Source: Deltaproteobacteria bacterium
Lineage (GTDB): Bacteria; Desulfobacterota; JAFDIG01
Length of the DNA: 16,026 nt
Assembly: GCA_019308145.1 (NCBI GenBank)
Contig: JAFDIG010000073.1
Location: forward strand, 1 to 16,026
Direction: 5' to 3'
The notes under the pieces: model-generated
What the model saw: only the letters and a program-made list of their open reading frames with translations
Told to the model about the DNA's origin: nothing
Database searches by the model: none
Shown: positions 1 to 7,257 of the stretch, in pieces
Layout of the letters: every line of letters begins with the position of its first letter
Position numbering within the stretch: position 1 is the first letter of the stretch
Made by a program: the position numbers and the translations under genes

Positions 1-627
1 AGTAATAATTGCAATAGTAGAATAACATATTTCAGCCTCTCTTGCTAATTTTGCTTCGGGCATGTTTGTCATCCCAATTACGTCCAGTCCCCACATTCTA
101 TAAATATTACTTTCGGCCCTTGTTGAAAACTGTGGCCCTTCCATACAAAGATAAGTTCCTTTAGGATGAATTGTAACATCAACAGCCTTTTTACCTGCTT
201 CTAACAGAAGTTTATTAAGAACTGGGCAGGTTGGATCAGCCATTGAAACATGAGCTACAATCCCATCTGTGAAAAATGTAGAAATTCTTCCCCTTGTCCT
301 ATCAACATATTGGTTAACAATTAAGATCTCCCCTGGCATTATATCTTCTTTTAATGAACCTACGGCACTCACCCCTATTATCCATTCTACACCTAACTGT
401 TTCATCCCATAAATATTTGCACGAGAATTTATCTCTGATGGTGATATTGTATGTTCACGGCCATGTCTTGGAAGGAAAACCATTTTAACACCATTTAGCT
501 CTCCTACAATAAATAGATCTGAAGGATCTCCAAAAGGTGTCTCTATCTTTACCTCTTTAATATTTGATAGCCCTTCCATTTCATATAATCCTACACCACC
601 TATTACTCCAACACATTTATTATTCAT
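1..627 (-). CDS. mtnP: S-methyl-5'-thioadenosine phosphorylase, 3' end cut by window edge
   Basis: Cytosolic phosphorolysis of methylthioadenosine to adenine and methylthioribose-1-phosphate (methionine salvage). The 209 visible residues start M-N-N-K-C-V-G-V-I-G-G-V-G and show family blocks in order: T-P-F-G-D-P-S, the phosphate/ribose region F-L-P-R-H-G-R-E-H-T-I-S-P, then D-R-T-R-G-R-I-S-T-F-F with V-A-H-V, then M-E-G-P-Q-F-S-T-R-A-E-S, and G-M-T-N-M-P-E-A-K-L-A-R-E-A-E. These are characteristic of MTAP within the PNP/MTAP family. The C-terminal part carrying the base-specificity Asp lies beyond base 1, so a purine nucleoside or methylthioinosine phosphorylase specificity cannot be fully excluded. 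The ATG at 627 is preceded by GGAGG (636-640 on the complementary strand) at 8 nt. It lies 56 bp after rlmN in the same direction, probably in the ndk-rlmN-mtnP unit. Confidence 0.93.
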   Translation of the reverse strand, partial: MNNKCVGVIGGVGLYEMEGLSNIKEVKIETPFGDPSDLFIVGELNGVKMVFLPRHGREHTISPSEINSRANIYGMKQLGVEWIIGVSAVGSLKEDIMPGEILIVNQYVDRTRGRISTFFTDGIVAHVSMADPTCPVLNKLLLEAGKKAVDVTIHPKGTYLCMEGPQFSTRAESNIYRMWGLDVIGMTNMPEAKLAREAEICYSTIAIIT

Positions 628-683
628 ATAAAAAACCTCCTATACTTGCTTGTTTTAATTACTCCATGGTTACTTTTAGCTAA

Positions 684-1706
684 TTATTGTAATGAGACTG
701 CCAATTGACCACATGCCCCTTTTATATCCTTACCTCGTGATTGCCTGATTAGGGTGGTGAAATTTTTGGAGATAAGGAGTTTTTGGAAATTATAAATAGT
801 TTTATCATCTGGCTTAAAAAGTTTAATTTCTGGCATTTCATTAAAAGGTATCAAGTTTATTTTACATTTTATTCCTTTAATCAATTTTGCAAGATTTATA
901 GCATCAGAAGGCGAGTCATTAATATCTTTAATAAGCACATATTCAAAGGTAATACGCATTCTTGGGGGAATAGGATATTTTCTTAGTGTCTCAATAAGTA
1001 TATCTAAAGGATATTTTCTGTTTATTGGCATAAGATAATCTCTGGTTTTATTATCAGAAGCATTCAATGAGACTGCTAAAGGAATACGATTATTCTTTTT
1101 TCCGAGACGATTGATCGCAGGAACAACACCAGCAGTAGATATGGTTATTCTTCTTAGGGATAATCCAAAACCTTCTCTGCAGGTCATTATCTCTATTGCC
1201 TTTAAAACATTATCATAATTTAAAAGAGGTTCTCCCATTCCCATAAAAACAATATTTGTTATTCGCCTTTTAGTATTCATTTTTGCTAATATAAACTGTG
1301 CAAGAATCTCTTTACAGCTAAGATTCCTTCTAAACCCCATTTTACCCGTAAGACAAAATATACAACCCAACGGACATCCAACTTGAGATGAAATACAAAG
1401 CGTAGTTTTATTGCCCTCGGGCATCAATATCATTTCTATTTTTTCTTTATCTTCAAGTTCAAGTAAAAATTTATAACTTTTGTCACTTGAGTATCTTATA
1501 TCCAATATTTTTGGTAAGCTAAGTGTATAAAGTTCATCTAATTTCTCCCTTAAGATTAAAGGGAGATCTGTCATTTCATCAAAAGAGAAAACCATTTTTT
1601 GATATATCCACTTAATCAATTGAGAAACGCGATAAGATGGCTCATCAAGCTTCTTTATCTCATTTAATAACTCATCTTTGGTTAGTCCTAATAGTGATGA
1701 TTTCAT
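684..1706 (-). CDS. rlmN: 23S rRNA (adenine2503-C2)/tRNA A37 methyltransferase RlmN, radical SAM
   Basis: Radical SAM methyltransferase that methylates C2 of A2503 in 23S rRNA and, in many bacteria, A37 of some tRNAs. The 340-aa length is normal. The [4Fe-4S] motif C-P-L-G-C-I-F-C gives Cys111, Cys115 and Cys118. Cys104 (in C-I-S-S-Q-V-G-C) corresponds to E. coli Cys118. The mono-methylated catalytic Cys is Cys332 in G-A-C-G-Q-L. The SAM-contacting G-M-G-E-P-L-L-N block is at 156-163. All of this favours RlmN; Cfr is a close relative, but the housekeeping context argues against resistance. The ATG at 1706 has no obvious Shine-Dalgarno; the leader is nearly pure A/T. It follows ndk by about 122 bp and precedes mtnP by 56 bp on the same strand. 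Confidence 0.96.
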   Translation of the reverse strand: MKSSLLGLTKDELLNEIKKLDEPSYRVSQLIKWIYQKMVFSFDEMTDLPLILREKLDELYTLSLPKILDIRYSSDKSYKFLLELEDKEKIEMILMPEGNKTTLCISSQVGCPLGCIFCLTGKMGFRRNLSCKEILAQFILAKMNTKRRITNIVFMGMGEPLLNYDNVLKAIEIMTCREGFGLSLRRITISTAGVVPAINRLGKKNNRIPLAVSLNASDNKTRDYLMPINRKYPLDILIETLRKYPIPPRMRITFEYVLIKDINDSPSDAINLAKLIKGIKCKINLIPFNEMPEIKLFKPDDKTIYNFQKLLISKNFTTLIRQSRGKDIKGACGQLAVSLQ

Positions 1707-1765
1707 ATTTTAATTAATTATTATTATAATTATATTTTATTTCTATTCTATATTATTTTAACTAC

Positions 1766-1779
1766 GAACTAATTAGTTC
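1766..1779. repeat. 14-bp perfect palindrome between ndk and rlmN
   Basis: GAACTAATTAGTTC is fully self-complementary and lies about 60 bp upstream of the rlmN start. The half-site GAACTAAT recurs at 1825-1832 beside the ndk stop. It could be an operator for the rlmN-mtnP part of the unit, but in such AT-rich DNA it may be chance. Confidence 0.35.
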
Positions 1780-1828
1780 ACAAAATAAAAAAGAGTAATT
1801 TAGCTTATGCTTCATTTTTCAGCATGAA

Positions 1829-2245
1829 CTAATCAACAATTTCAAGCGAATTAAAAAAATAGCTTATTTCAAATTTTGCTGTCTCAGGTGCATCAGAACC
1901 ATGAACTATATTTTGCTCAACATTATCTGCATACATTTTTCGGATAGTTCCATCAGCTGCCTTTTTAGGATCTGTTGCCCCCATGATTTCTCTATTTCTC
2001 TTTATTACATTATCTCCTTCAAGCACCATAACTACCACAGGCCCAGAACTCATAAAATCAGTAAGACTATTATAAAAAGGTTTATCTTTATGAACAGCAT
2101 AAAAGCCCTCTGCTTGTTTTTTGTTCATCCAAATCATTTTCATCGCAGCTATCTTAAAACCTTCTTGTTCAAATCTTTTAATAATCTCACCTATAAGACC
2201 TTTTTTAACACCATCAGGTTTTATAATAGATAATGTCCTCTCCAT
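1829..2245 (-). CDS. ndk: nucleoside diphosphate kinase
   Basis: Transfers the gamma-phosphate of ATP to NDPs/dNDPs by a ping-pong phosphohistidine mechanism in the cytosol. The 138-aa protein begins M-E-R-T-L-S-I-I-K-P-D-G-V, the standard NDK N-terminus. It carries the catalytic His115 in N-I-V-H-G-S-D-A-P-E-T-A and the R-x-x-M-G-A-T-D-P block that shapes the nucleotide site. The ATG at 2245 is preferred over an in-frame GTG at 2260: it gives the canonical N-terminus and is preceded by AAAGGGG at about 6 nt, and that Shine-Dalgarno lies inside the longer reading. It is the first gene of a minus-strand run ndk-rlmN-mtnP and diverges from the radical SAM gene at 2369. A good promoter precedes it. 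Confidence 0.97.
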   Translation of the reverse strand: MERTLSIIKPDGVKKGLIGEIIKRFEQEGFKIAAMKMIWMNKKQAEGFYAVHKDKPFYNSLTDFMSSGPVVVMVLEGDNVIKRNREIMGATDPKKAADGTIRKMYADNVEQNIVHGSDAPETAKFEISYFFNSLEIVD

Positions 2246-2291
2246 TTTTTCCCCTTTCACTTTATTTTTATTGTGTTAAAATAACTTGAAT

Positions 2292-2320
2292 TTTTTAACA
2301 TCCATAAAAGAAGGTGTCAA
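2292..2320 (-). promoter_or_regulatory. candidate sigma70-like promoter for ndk (-rlmN-mtnP)
   Basis: On the minus strand there is a perfect TTGACA (2315-2320), a 17-bp spacer, then TAAAAA (2292-2297, 4/6). The ndk ATG lies about 47 bp downstream of the -10. It sits in the divergent spacer shared with the radical SAM gene. Confidence 0.6.
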
Positions 2321-2368
2321 GCTACAAGAAAGCTTAAGATATTTTATTAATTACTTCATATAAGAAAG

Positions 2369-3331
2369 ATGGATCCTTTTAAATTCCAAATAATAACTAC
2401 TGAAAAAAGGGGAACTATTTTAAGAAAAGCTTCTTTTGGTTGCCTATCAGGAATTCCTACTATTAATATTACCAAAGGTTGTCTTTTAGGGTGCGTTTAC
2501 TGTTATGCAAGAGGATATAAAATTGCACCTGAAAAAGGTAAAGTTTATTTATTTACGAATATACCTAATCTCCTTGAAAAATACTTTAATAGTCCAAGAA
2601 AAAAAAGCCTACCATCCCTTGTTATATTTAACACTGCCTCCGATTGTTTTCAACCCCATCCTGATATTTTAAATACAACATATATAACAATGGAAATTCT
2701 TCTTAAAAAAGGAGTTCAAATTGCTTTTTTAACAAAAGGGATTATTACAGAAAGATTTTTTAGACTTTTTTCTAAATACAGTTCATATGTTATGCCAAGC
2801 ATAACCATTAATAGCTTTGATAAAGAATATGTTGCTAAATACGAACCTAATACTGCTTCCCCTTTAGAGCGAATAAAAAATCTTAAGGAACTGATAAATA
2901 TTGGTATAAAACCTGGCGTAAGGATTGATCCAATTATTCCATTTGTAAATGATAGTGAAGAAAGCTTTGAAAGATTATTAAGTAAAATATCAGAAATTGG
3001 AATAAAAGAGGTTACAGCAAGTAGTATACATATCCGACCTTCTATAGAAAATATACTAAAAAAAGAATTATCTGATATTCACAAAGAGCTTCTCTTTAGT
3101 TACTTTAAAACCCAAAATTGGAGGAAAATAGCAAATGGCCCTTTTGAAAAACTTGTTCCTCTTCCATTGAGAAAAAAGATATATGAAAGGCTTAAGGTTA
3201 TAGCAGATAAAAAAGGAATTCATGTTAAAATTTGTCAATGTAAGAATCCAGATTTAAAAGGGGATAAATGTTTTTCTTTAAAATCAAAAAATAGAGTTTC
3301 TTATGGTCAACTACCTTTATTTTTATGTTAA
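2369..3331 (+). CDS. SPL-like radical SAM protein (COG1533 family)
   Basis: A 320-aa radical SAM enzyme of the spore-photoproduct-lyase-related COG1533 group; the substrate is unknown. The [4Fe-4S]/SAM motif is C-L-L-G-C-V-Y-C (Cys38, Cys42, Cys45) after the strand T-I-N-I-T-K-G, followed by Y-A-R-G. The family block near residue 90 reads S-D-C-F-Q-P, where relatives have T-D-x-Y-Q-P, and L-T-K-G at 121-124 is typical. The C-terminus adds Cys289, Cys291 and Cys301 (I-C-Q-C then K-C-F-S) plus a terminal Cys320, a possible second metal site. True spore photoproduct lyase is unlikely, because nothing here suggests sporulation. The ATG at 2369 has only a weak AAGAAAG ahead. The zinc-ribbon gene follows after 52 bp and is probably cotranscribed. 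Confidence 0.85.
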   Translation: MDPFKFQIITTEKRGTILRKASFGCLSGIPTINITKGCLLGCVYCYARGYKIAPEKGKVYLFTNIPNLLEKYFNSPRKKSLPSLVIFNTASDCFQPHPDILNTTYITMEILLKKGVQIAFLTKGIITERFFRLFSKYSSYVMPSITINSFDKEYVAKYEPNTASPLERIKNLKELINIGIKPGVRIDPIIPFVNDSEESFERLLSKISEIGIKEVTASSIHIRPSIENILKKELSDIHKELLFSYFKTQNWRKIANGPFEKLVPLPLRKKIYERLKVIADKKGIHVKICQCKNPDLKGDKCFSLKSKNRVSYGQLPLFLC

Positions 3332-3383
3332 AATAAATTAAACTTTTAAAATGTTCCTTGTTTATTTTAAAGGAGGGATGTTA

Positions 3384-3587
3384 ATGGAAATATTAGTGCA
3401 ATCTTTTCCATATAGATGCCCTTATTGTAACAATGAAATTATTTATGATCCAGAAAAATTAACTGAAGGAGAAAATGAGATTACTTGTCCTATTTGTAAT
3501 AAGAAATTTATTCGGATATTCAATATGGATCAGATTCGTTTACTGAAACAGAAAGCTTTCTCATCTTCCCATGAAGAAGCAAAATAA
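3384..3587 (+). CDS. small zinc-ribbon protein, function unknown
   Basis: A 67-aa protein with two C-x-x-C knuckles, C-P-Y-C (Cys12, Cys15) and C-P-I-C (Cys35, Cys38), spaced as in rubredoxin-fold zinc ribbons; the C-terminal third is a basic/polar helix. ATG 3384 is chosen because AGGAGGG (3371-3377) lies 6 nt upstream. The ATG at 3378 touches that site and the one at 3351 lies upstream of it. It follows the radical SAM gene by 52 bp. Its last 68 bp overlap, tail to tail, the end of the ParB-like gene on the other strand. No specific function can be assigned. Confidence 0.75.
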   Translation: MEILVQSFPYRCPYCNNEIIYDPEKLTEGENEITCPICNKKFIRIFNMDQIRLLKQKAFSSSHEEAK

Positions 3588-4557
3588 GTTCTTCTATCTC
3601 TTCTTTTTTAGATATATCTCGTAGTTTATCTATTATCTTTATTAGCTCCTCTTTTGTTTTAAATGAAAAAGTAATATTATAAAAATCCCCTTCAAAATAA
3701 GGAGGATATAAAAGTTTTATTTCTGGAGGAATTTTTAAATTTTTCTTCAATAGATTAAAGTTTTTTAAAAGATCATTAAAAATTGGGTATTTCATCTTTT
3801 TTAATTTTTCCCTTATCATCTCTACTCTTTTTTGTGTAGAGATATCTTCATTTTTTGATATTTGGGATATCTCTTGGTTAAGCATATCCTTTATATCCAT
3901 ATTATCACGTAATGAAATATCTTTTATGTTTTCAAGAAATTCTAAAAGATAATTTTCTTTTAATCTAAGAGGAGAAAGAAATTTAACTATTAAAATCTGC
4001 TCTTTTTCATTAAACATACCAAATTTTAAGGATGTTTTAAGAGAATGTTCATTTTTCGCAATGTATTTTTTTACTTCTATGGGAAAACTATTTAATTTTA
4101 ACAAGTCTCTCACTAACTTTACTGAAGGAGAAAGATCTAAACGAGGAAGCACCTCTTTAGCTATTTTATCTTTAGTAATGCCAAAATTTTTAAAAAACGA
4201 GTTTATTACCATAGAGATCTCAACAACATTAAATCTTCTTACAGTTAGATTTTCCTCGAGTGCCAAAGAAAAAAGGGTTTCTAAATCATTCTTGTTGTTT
4301 AAGTCCCTCAAATAGAAAACAAAAACAGGGATCTTCTCTAAACCTATATCTTTCGCAACTTTTAAACGTAAAAAACCATTTATTAACCTATATTTATTTT
4401 TTCCTTTATTTAAAACCCATAAAGGCGAAGTTATCCCTGCTCTCTTTATTGATTCTTTAAGGGTTGTTAAATTAGTTCTACAACTCATAAGGAAGAATTT
4501 ATCGGTTTCATCTATCCTATCTATATTTATAGTTTTAAATTCTATAGATTCATCCAT
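3520..4557 (-). CDS. diverged ParB-like DNA-binding protein
   Basis: A 345-aa protein with a ParB/sulfiredoxin-fold N-terminal domain (about 6-105) and a ParB-type helix-turn-helix region (about 118-180, I-T-K-D-K-I-A-K-E-V). Seen motifs are L-K-E-S-I-K-R-A-G-I-T-S-P-L, then Y-R-L-I-N-G-F-L-R-L-K-V-A where canonical ParB has G-E-R-R-x-R-A, and E-N-L-T-V-R-R-F-N-V-V-E matching the E-N-x-x-R box. Residues 180-345 are Lys/Glu-rich, helical in character and unrecognised. No parA is adjacent, so this is more likely a ParB-like regulator or accessory factor than the chromosome-segregation ParB. The ATG at 4557 is preceded by GAGGT at about 8 nt. The 3' end overlaps the zinc-ribbon gene by 68 bp. 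A palindrome at 4575-4594 lies directly upstream. Confidence 0.75.
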   Translation of the reverse strand: MDESIEFKTINIDRIDETDKFFLMSCRTNLTTLKESIKRAGITSPLWVLNKGKNKYRLINGFLRLKVAKDIGLEKIPVFVFYLRDLNNKNDLETLFSLALEENLTVRRFNVVEISMVINSFFKNFGITKDKIAKEVLPRLDLSPSVKLVRDLLKLNSFPIEVKKYIAKNEHSLKTSLKFGMFNEKEQILIVKFLSPLRLKENYLLEFLENIKDISLRDNMDIKDMLNQEISQISKNEDISTQKRVEMIREKLKKMKYPIFNDLLKNFNLLKKNLKIPPEIKLLYPPYFEGDFYNITFSFKTKEELIKIIDKLRDISKKEEIEELILLLHGKMRKLSVSVNESDPY

Positions 4558-4574
4558 TCTCTACCTCATAGATT

Positions 4575-4594
4575 GAAAATATGTCCATATTTTC
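4575..4594. promoter_or_regulatory. palindromic candidate operator upstream of the ParB-like gene
   Basis: Perfect 9-bp arms GAAAATATG (4575-4583) and CATATTTTC (4586-4594) are separated by TC. The site lies 17-37 bp before the ParB-like ATG, where a promoter -10/+1 region is expected; a weak TTGTTA at 4613-4618 could be the -35. The geometry fits a dimeric repressor site, perhaps for autoregulation. The rest of the 4558-4787 spacer is AT-rich, with only a weak 7-bp inverted repeat (4692-4698/4715-4721). Confidence 0.5.
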
Positions 4595-4787
4595 TATAAT
4601 TTTGTATATAGTTAACAATATTAGCAAAGAAGAAAAATAGAGTCAAAATTTAAGTTCGATATAAGAAGAGAGATCATCTATTGGTTTTTTAAAAAGGTAT
4701 TTTTTTATTTTTTAACCTTTTGATATCATTAAACTATTTTAGTTTTGTAGACGATAAAATTTTAAGAAAAATTAATGACTTAATTCC

Positions 4788-4816
4788 TTGACAGAAACAA
4801 TATTTTCATTTATATT
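4788..4816 (+). promoter_or_regulatory. strong sigma70-like promoter for the initiator tRNA
   Basis: Perfect TTGACA (4788-4793), a 17-bp spacer, and TATATT (4811-4816, 5/6). Predicted start is near 4823, giving a leader of about 9 nt before the tRNA 5' end at 4832. Confidence 0.8.
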
Positions 4817-4831
4817 ATAAGTAATAATTGA

Positions 4832-4908
<77 letters not shown>

Positions 4909-4919
4909 AAAAAATTGAT

Positions 4920-4949
4920 AGGATTGATAAATTAAATCAATCCTTTTTT
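4920..4949 (+). terminator. intrinsic terminator after tRNA-fMet
   Basis: AGGATTGAT pairs with ATCAATCCT (4920-4928 with 4936-4944) in a 9-bp stem with a 7-nt loop, and the stem runs into a T6 tract (4944-4949). It ends the single-tRNA transcript. The following 4950-5155 spacer is AT-rich and non-coding, with a TATAAT at 5122-5127 that may serve the next gene, though no clear -35 is present. Confidence 0.85.
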
Positions 4950-5155
4950 ATTAATGATTTTTTATGGATTAAAATTGTAGGCTAAATTGTTATATAATAT
5001 TAAGAAGTTGAAGAAAAAACTTAAAGTTTTTCTTTAGAAAATTTTTTATATTTGGTTGTATTAAATAATGATAAACATGAAAATTTTTTATCAGTCCATT
5101 TTTTAGGGCGGATAAGACTTTTATAATGGATTTTCTATTTAATAATATTTGATAA

Positions 5156-6631
5156 GTGGAAAAAGAAAGAAAGATATCCAAAAAAATTTTTTTGTTTTCT
5201 ATTGTTGTTATCCTTTTTCTTTTTACAGGATGCGGAATTAAAGAAGTCAAAAAGCCCCTTCCTGAAAAAAGCCTAAAAGGAACTACCGTTACTCCTTTAA
5301 AGACAAAAAAGGAAGAAACACCAGCTAAAACCAGATCAGCAAGTATAAATATACCAATAAGGAAAGAACAAATACCTAAAATACTTTATTCCCTAGATGA
5401 TATCCCAGAGAAATGGGCTTATCCTCAAAATATTTTTCTCGATAAAACACTTTTCGTAATATTAAACAATCAAGTAAGAAGATTTATCAACTTTTATCAA
5501 ACAAAGGCAAGAAAAAACTTTTCTTTATGGCTTTCTCGATCTTATCTTTGTGTCCCTGTTATGAAAAGGATATTCAAAGAAAACGGAATCCCTGAGGATC
5601 TTGTTTATATTGCTCTCATAGAAAGCGGTTTTTCTGCAAATGCTATTTCTCCAAAAGGTGCATGTGGATATTGGCAACTCCTAAAAAGAACAGCTAGACG
5701 TTATGGTCTAAGAGTAGATTGGTGGGTAGATGAAAGAAGGGATTTGGAAAAATCTACAATAGCAGCAGCGCATTATCTTAAAGATTTGCATAATGCTTTT
5801 GATTCCTGGCATCTAGCTATTGCTGGTTATAATGCAGGTGAAGGTAGAATTATAAAAGCTATCAAGAGGACTAAATGTAAAGATTTTTGGAAAATTGTTA
5901 AGTTGCGGCTCCTTAAAAAAGAAACAAAAGAGTTTGTTCCAAAAGTTTTAGCAGCTATTACAATAGCAAAGAACCCAGCAAAGTATGGATTTTTAGATAT
6001 AAAATTTACAAAACCATACAAAACAGAAAAAGTAAAAGCCAAAAAGCCTATTACTCTTAGGACCATAGCAAAAACATTGGCTATTCCATTAAAAACATTA
6101 GAATCTTTAAATCCCGCTTTGTTGAGAGGATGCATTCCACCTGATGATCCAAATTACTCAATAAAAATTCCAAAAGGGATGGGGAGACGCTTTTATGCTT
6201 TTCTTCCCAAAATGCCCAAAATGAAAATTAGGGATATAGCTCCTTATCGTTATGTGATGCAAAAAGGTGATAACCCCTATATTGTTGCAAGAAGATTTGG
6301 TGTTTCAGTTAAATCTTTAATAGAGCTAAACAGAATAAGAAACCCTCGCAGGTTAAGACCTGGTTTTGTTTTAGTTTTACCACCAAGAGAAAAAAGAAAA
6401 ATAATAAAAAAGAAAATAGTTAAAAAGAAAAGAGAAGGGGAACAGATTTATGTTGTTCAAAAAGGGGATACCCTTTGGGATATTTCTCGGAAGTTTAAAA
6501 TTTCTATTTCATCTATTCAAGCCTGGAATAATATGGGAACAAGAAAGATGATAAAACCAAATGATGTCTTAAGGCTAAAGATTCAAACAAATCTTCATAA
6601 AGTAGTAAGAGAAAAAGAAGATTCTATATAA
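5156..6631 (+). CDS. mltD: MltD-type membrane-bound lytic transglycosylase with LysM repeats
   Basis: Cleaves the MurNAc-GlcNAc bond of peptidoglycan, forming 1,6-anhydroMurNAc ends; acts in the periplasm. The 491-aa product has a basic N-terminus, a hydrophobic segment (11-24) and a lipobox-like F-T-G-C with Cys26, so it is probably a lipoprotein. The GH23 Slt domain spans about 130-275, with catalytic Glu156 in A-L-I-E-S-G-F, then G-A-C-G-Y-W-Q, W-V-D-E-R-R-D and A-G-Y-N-A-G-E-G, the MltD branch pattern. A LysM-like stretch (about 297-340) is followed by two clear LysM repeats (about 364-409 and 431-475, each with the Q-K-G-D core) that bind glycan. Residues 411-428 are a Lys/Arg-rich linker. 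The start is GTG at 5156, with no visible Shine-Dalgarno; it is supported by the complete signal peptide. Confidence 0.9.
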   Translation: MEKERKISKKIFLFSIVVILFLFTGCGIKEVKKPLPEKSLKGTTVTPLKTKKEETPAKTRSASINIPIRKEQIPKILYSLDDIPEKWAYPQNIFLDKTLFVILNNQVRRFINFYQTKARKNFSLWLSRSYLCVPVMKRIFKENGIPEDLVYIALIESGFSANAISPKGACGYWQLLKRTARRYGLRVDWWVDERRDLEKSTIAAAHYLKDLHNAFDSWHLAIAGYNAGEGRIIKAIKRTKCKDFWKIVKLRLLKKETKEFVPKVLAAITIAKNPAKYGFLDIKFTKPYKTEKVKAKKPITLRTIAKTLAIPLKTLESLNPALLRGCIPPDDPNYSIKIPKGMGRRFYAFLPKMPKMKIRDIAPYRYVMQKGDNPYIVARRFGVSVKSLIELNRIRNPRRLRPGFVLVLPPREKRKIIKKKIVKKKREGEQIYVVQKGDTLWDISRKFKISISSIQAWNNMGTRKMIKPNDVLRLKIQTNLHKVVREKEDSI

Positions 6632-6704
6632 GAATTTTTATCATAAATAATCTTTTTTAAAACTGATTTTAACAAGCCCTACTATGATTTTTTAAGAATA
6701 TTTA

Positions 6705-7142
6705 TTAGATTTTCAATTCCAGATTTATCATATCTCCCCTGGTAAAACCCATTGCATGAAAAAATTGAAGTAGATCCCAGTCATTCCAGTCAACAAGAGT
6801 ATAAATGGTGTTTACTCCTGCTTCATTAAGATTTTTTATTAATTCATTAAATAGTAATCTACCTATTCCTCTATTCTGATAATCAGGATCAACACCTATT
6901 GTATCTATCCATCCAATATTATCTGGCACTCCAAACTCCCATCCACTCACATCTCCTAAAATAAATCCAACTACTTTCCCATCAATTTCAGCAACCAAAG
7001 AAGCCATTGGTGGACGAGTTTCAGATAGCTCTATCTTTTTTTTCCAATAATCCCTTCTTGTTTTTCCTAATACTCGTGTATCAATATTTACTATGGCATC
7101 TAAATCGCTTTCTGTTAAAACCCTTATATTTATTTTCTCCAT
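6705..7142 (-). CDS. GNAT-family N-acetyltransferase
   Basis: A single-domain 145-aa GNAT enzyme that would move an acetyl group from acetyl-CoA to an unidentified amine. The acetyl-CoA pyrophosphate loop is Q-N-R-G-I-G (89-94), preceded by strand beta4 D-T-I-G-V-D-P-D-Y. The N-terminal I-R-V-L-T-E-S-D-L and the V-G-F-I-L-G strand are typical. It ends with M-G-F-T-R-G-D-M-I, as in small standalone GNATs. ATG 7142 has AAGGAG about 11 nt upstream. It lies 115 bp downstream of aspS on the same strand but has its own strong promoter. It converges on the lytic transglycosylase gene, with a 73-bp spacer lacking a convincing terminator. Confidence 0.88.
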   Translation of the reverse strand: MEKINIRVLTESDLDAIVNIDTRVLGKTRRDYWKKKIELSETRPPMASLVAEIDGKVVGFILGDVSGWEFGVPDNIGWIDTIGVDPDYQNRGIGRLLFNELIKNLNEAGVNTIYTLVDWNDWDLLQFFHAMGFTRGDMINLELKI

Positions 7143-7218
7143 CCTTTATTTACTCCTTACAACCATTTGTTTGTTTTTTCATAAATTGTTCATCTATTAA
7201 ATTAAGCTTTTATTATTA

Positions 7219-7246
7219 AGTATAAAAAGAAATAAGGATTTGTCAA
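7219..7246 (-). promoter_or_regulatory. sigma70-like promoter for the GNAT gene
   Basis: Minus strand: perfect TTGACA (7241-7246), 16-bp spacer, TATACT (7219-7224, 5/6), about 77 bp upstream of the GNAT ATG and just after the aspS stop. It indicates transcription independent of aspS. Confidence 0.7.
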
Positions 7247-7257
7247 GCCGTTCCACC

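Noticed and set aside
684..1706. Cfr resistance methyltransferase
   Set aside because: The C-terminal G-A-C-G-Q-L pattern, length and housekeeping neighbours fit RlmN; nothing mobile is nearby.
1800..1828. Terminator after ndk
   Set aside because: The ATGCT/AGCAT hairpin has only 5 bp and a 9-nt loop and is not followed directly by a T-run, so ndk may read through into rlmN.
4990..5250. 86-aa minus-strand open frame over the transglycosylase leader
   Set aside because: The composition is Phe/Ile/Lys noise from AT-rich DNA. It overlaps the signal peptide region of a clear gene and has no ribosome site.
6632..6704. Bidirectional terminator between the transglycosylase and GNAT genes
   Set aside because: Only an A/T-only TTAAAA/TTTTAA hairpin with a 4-nt loop is present, too weak and without a proper T-tract.
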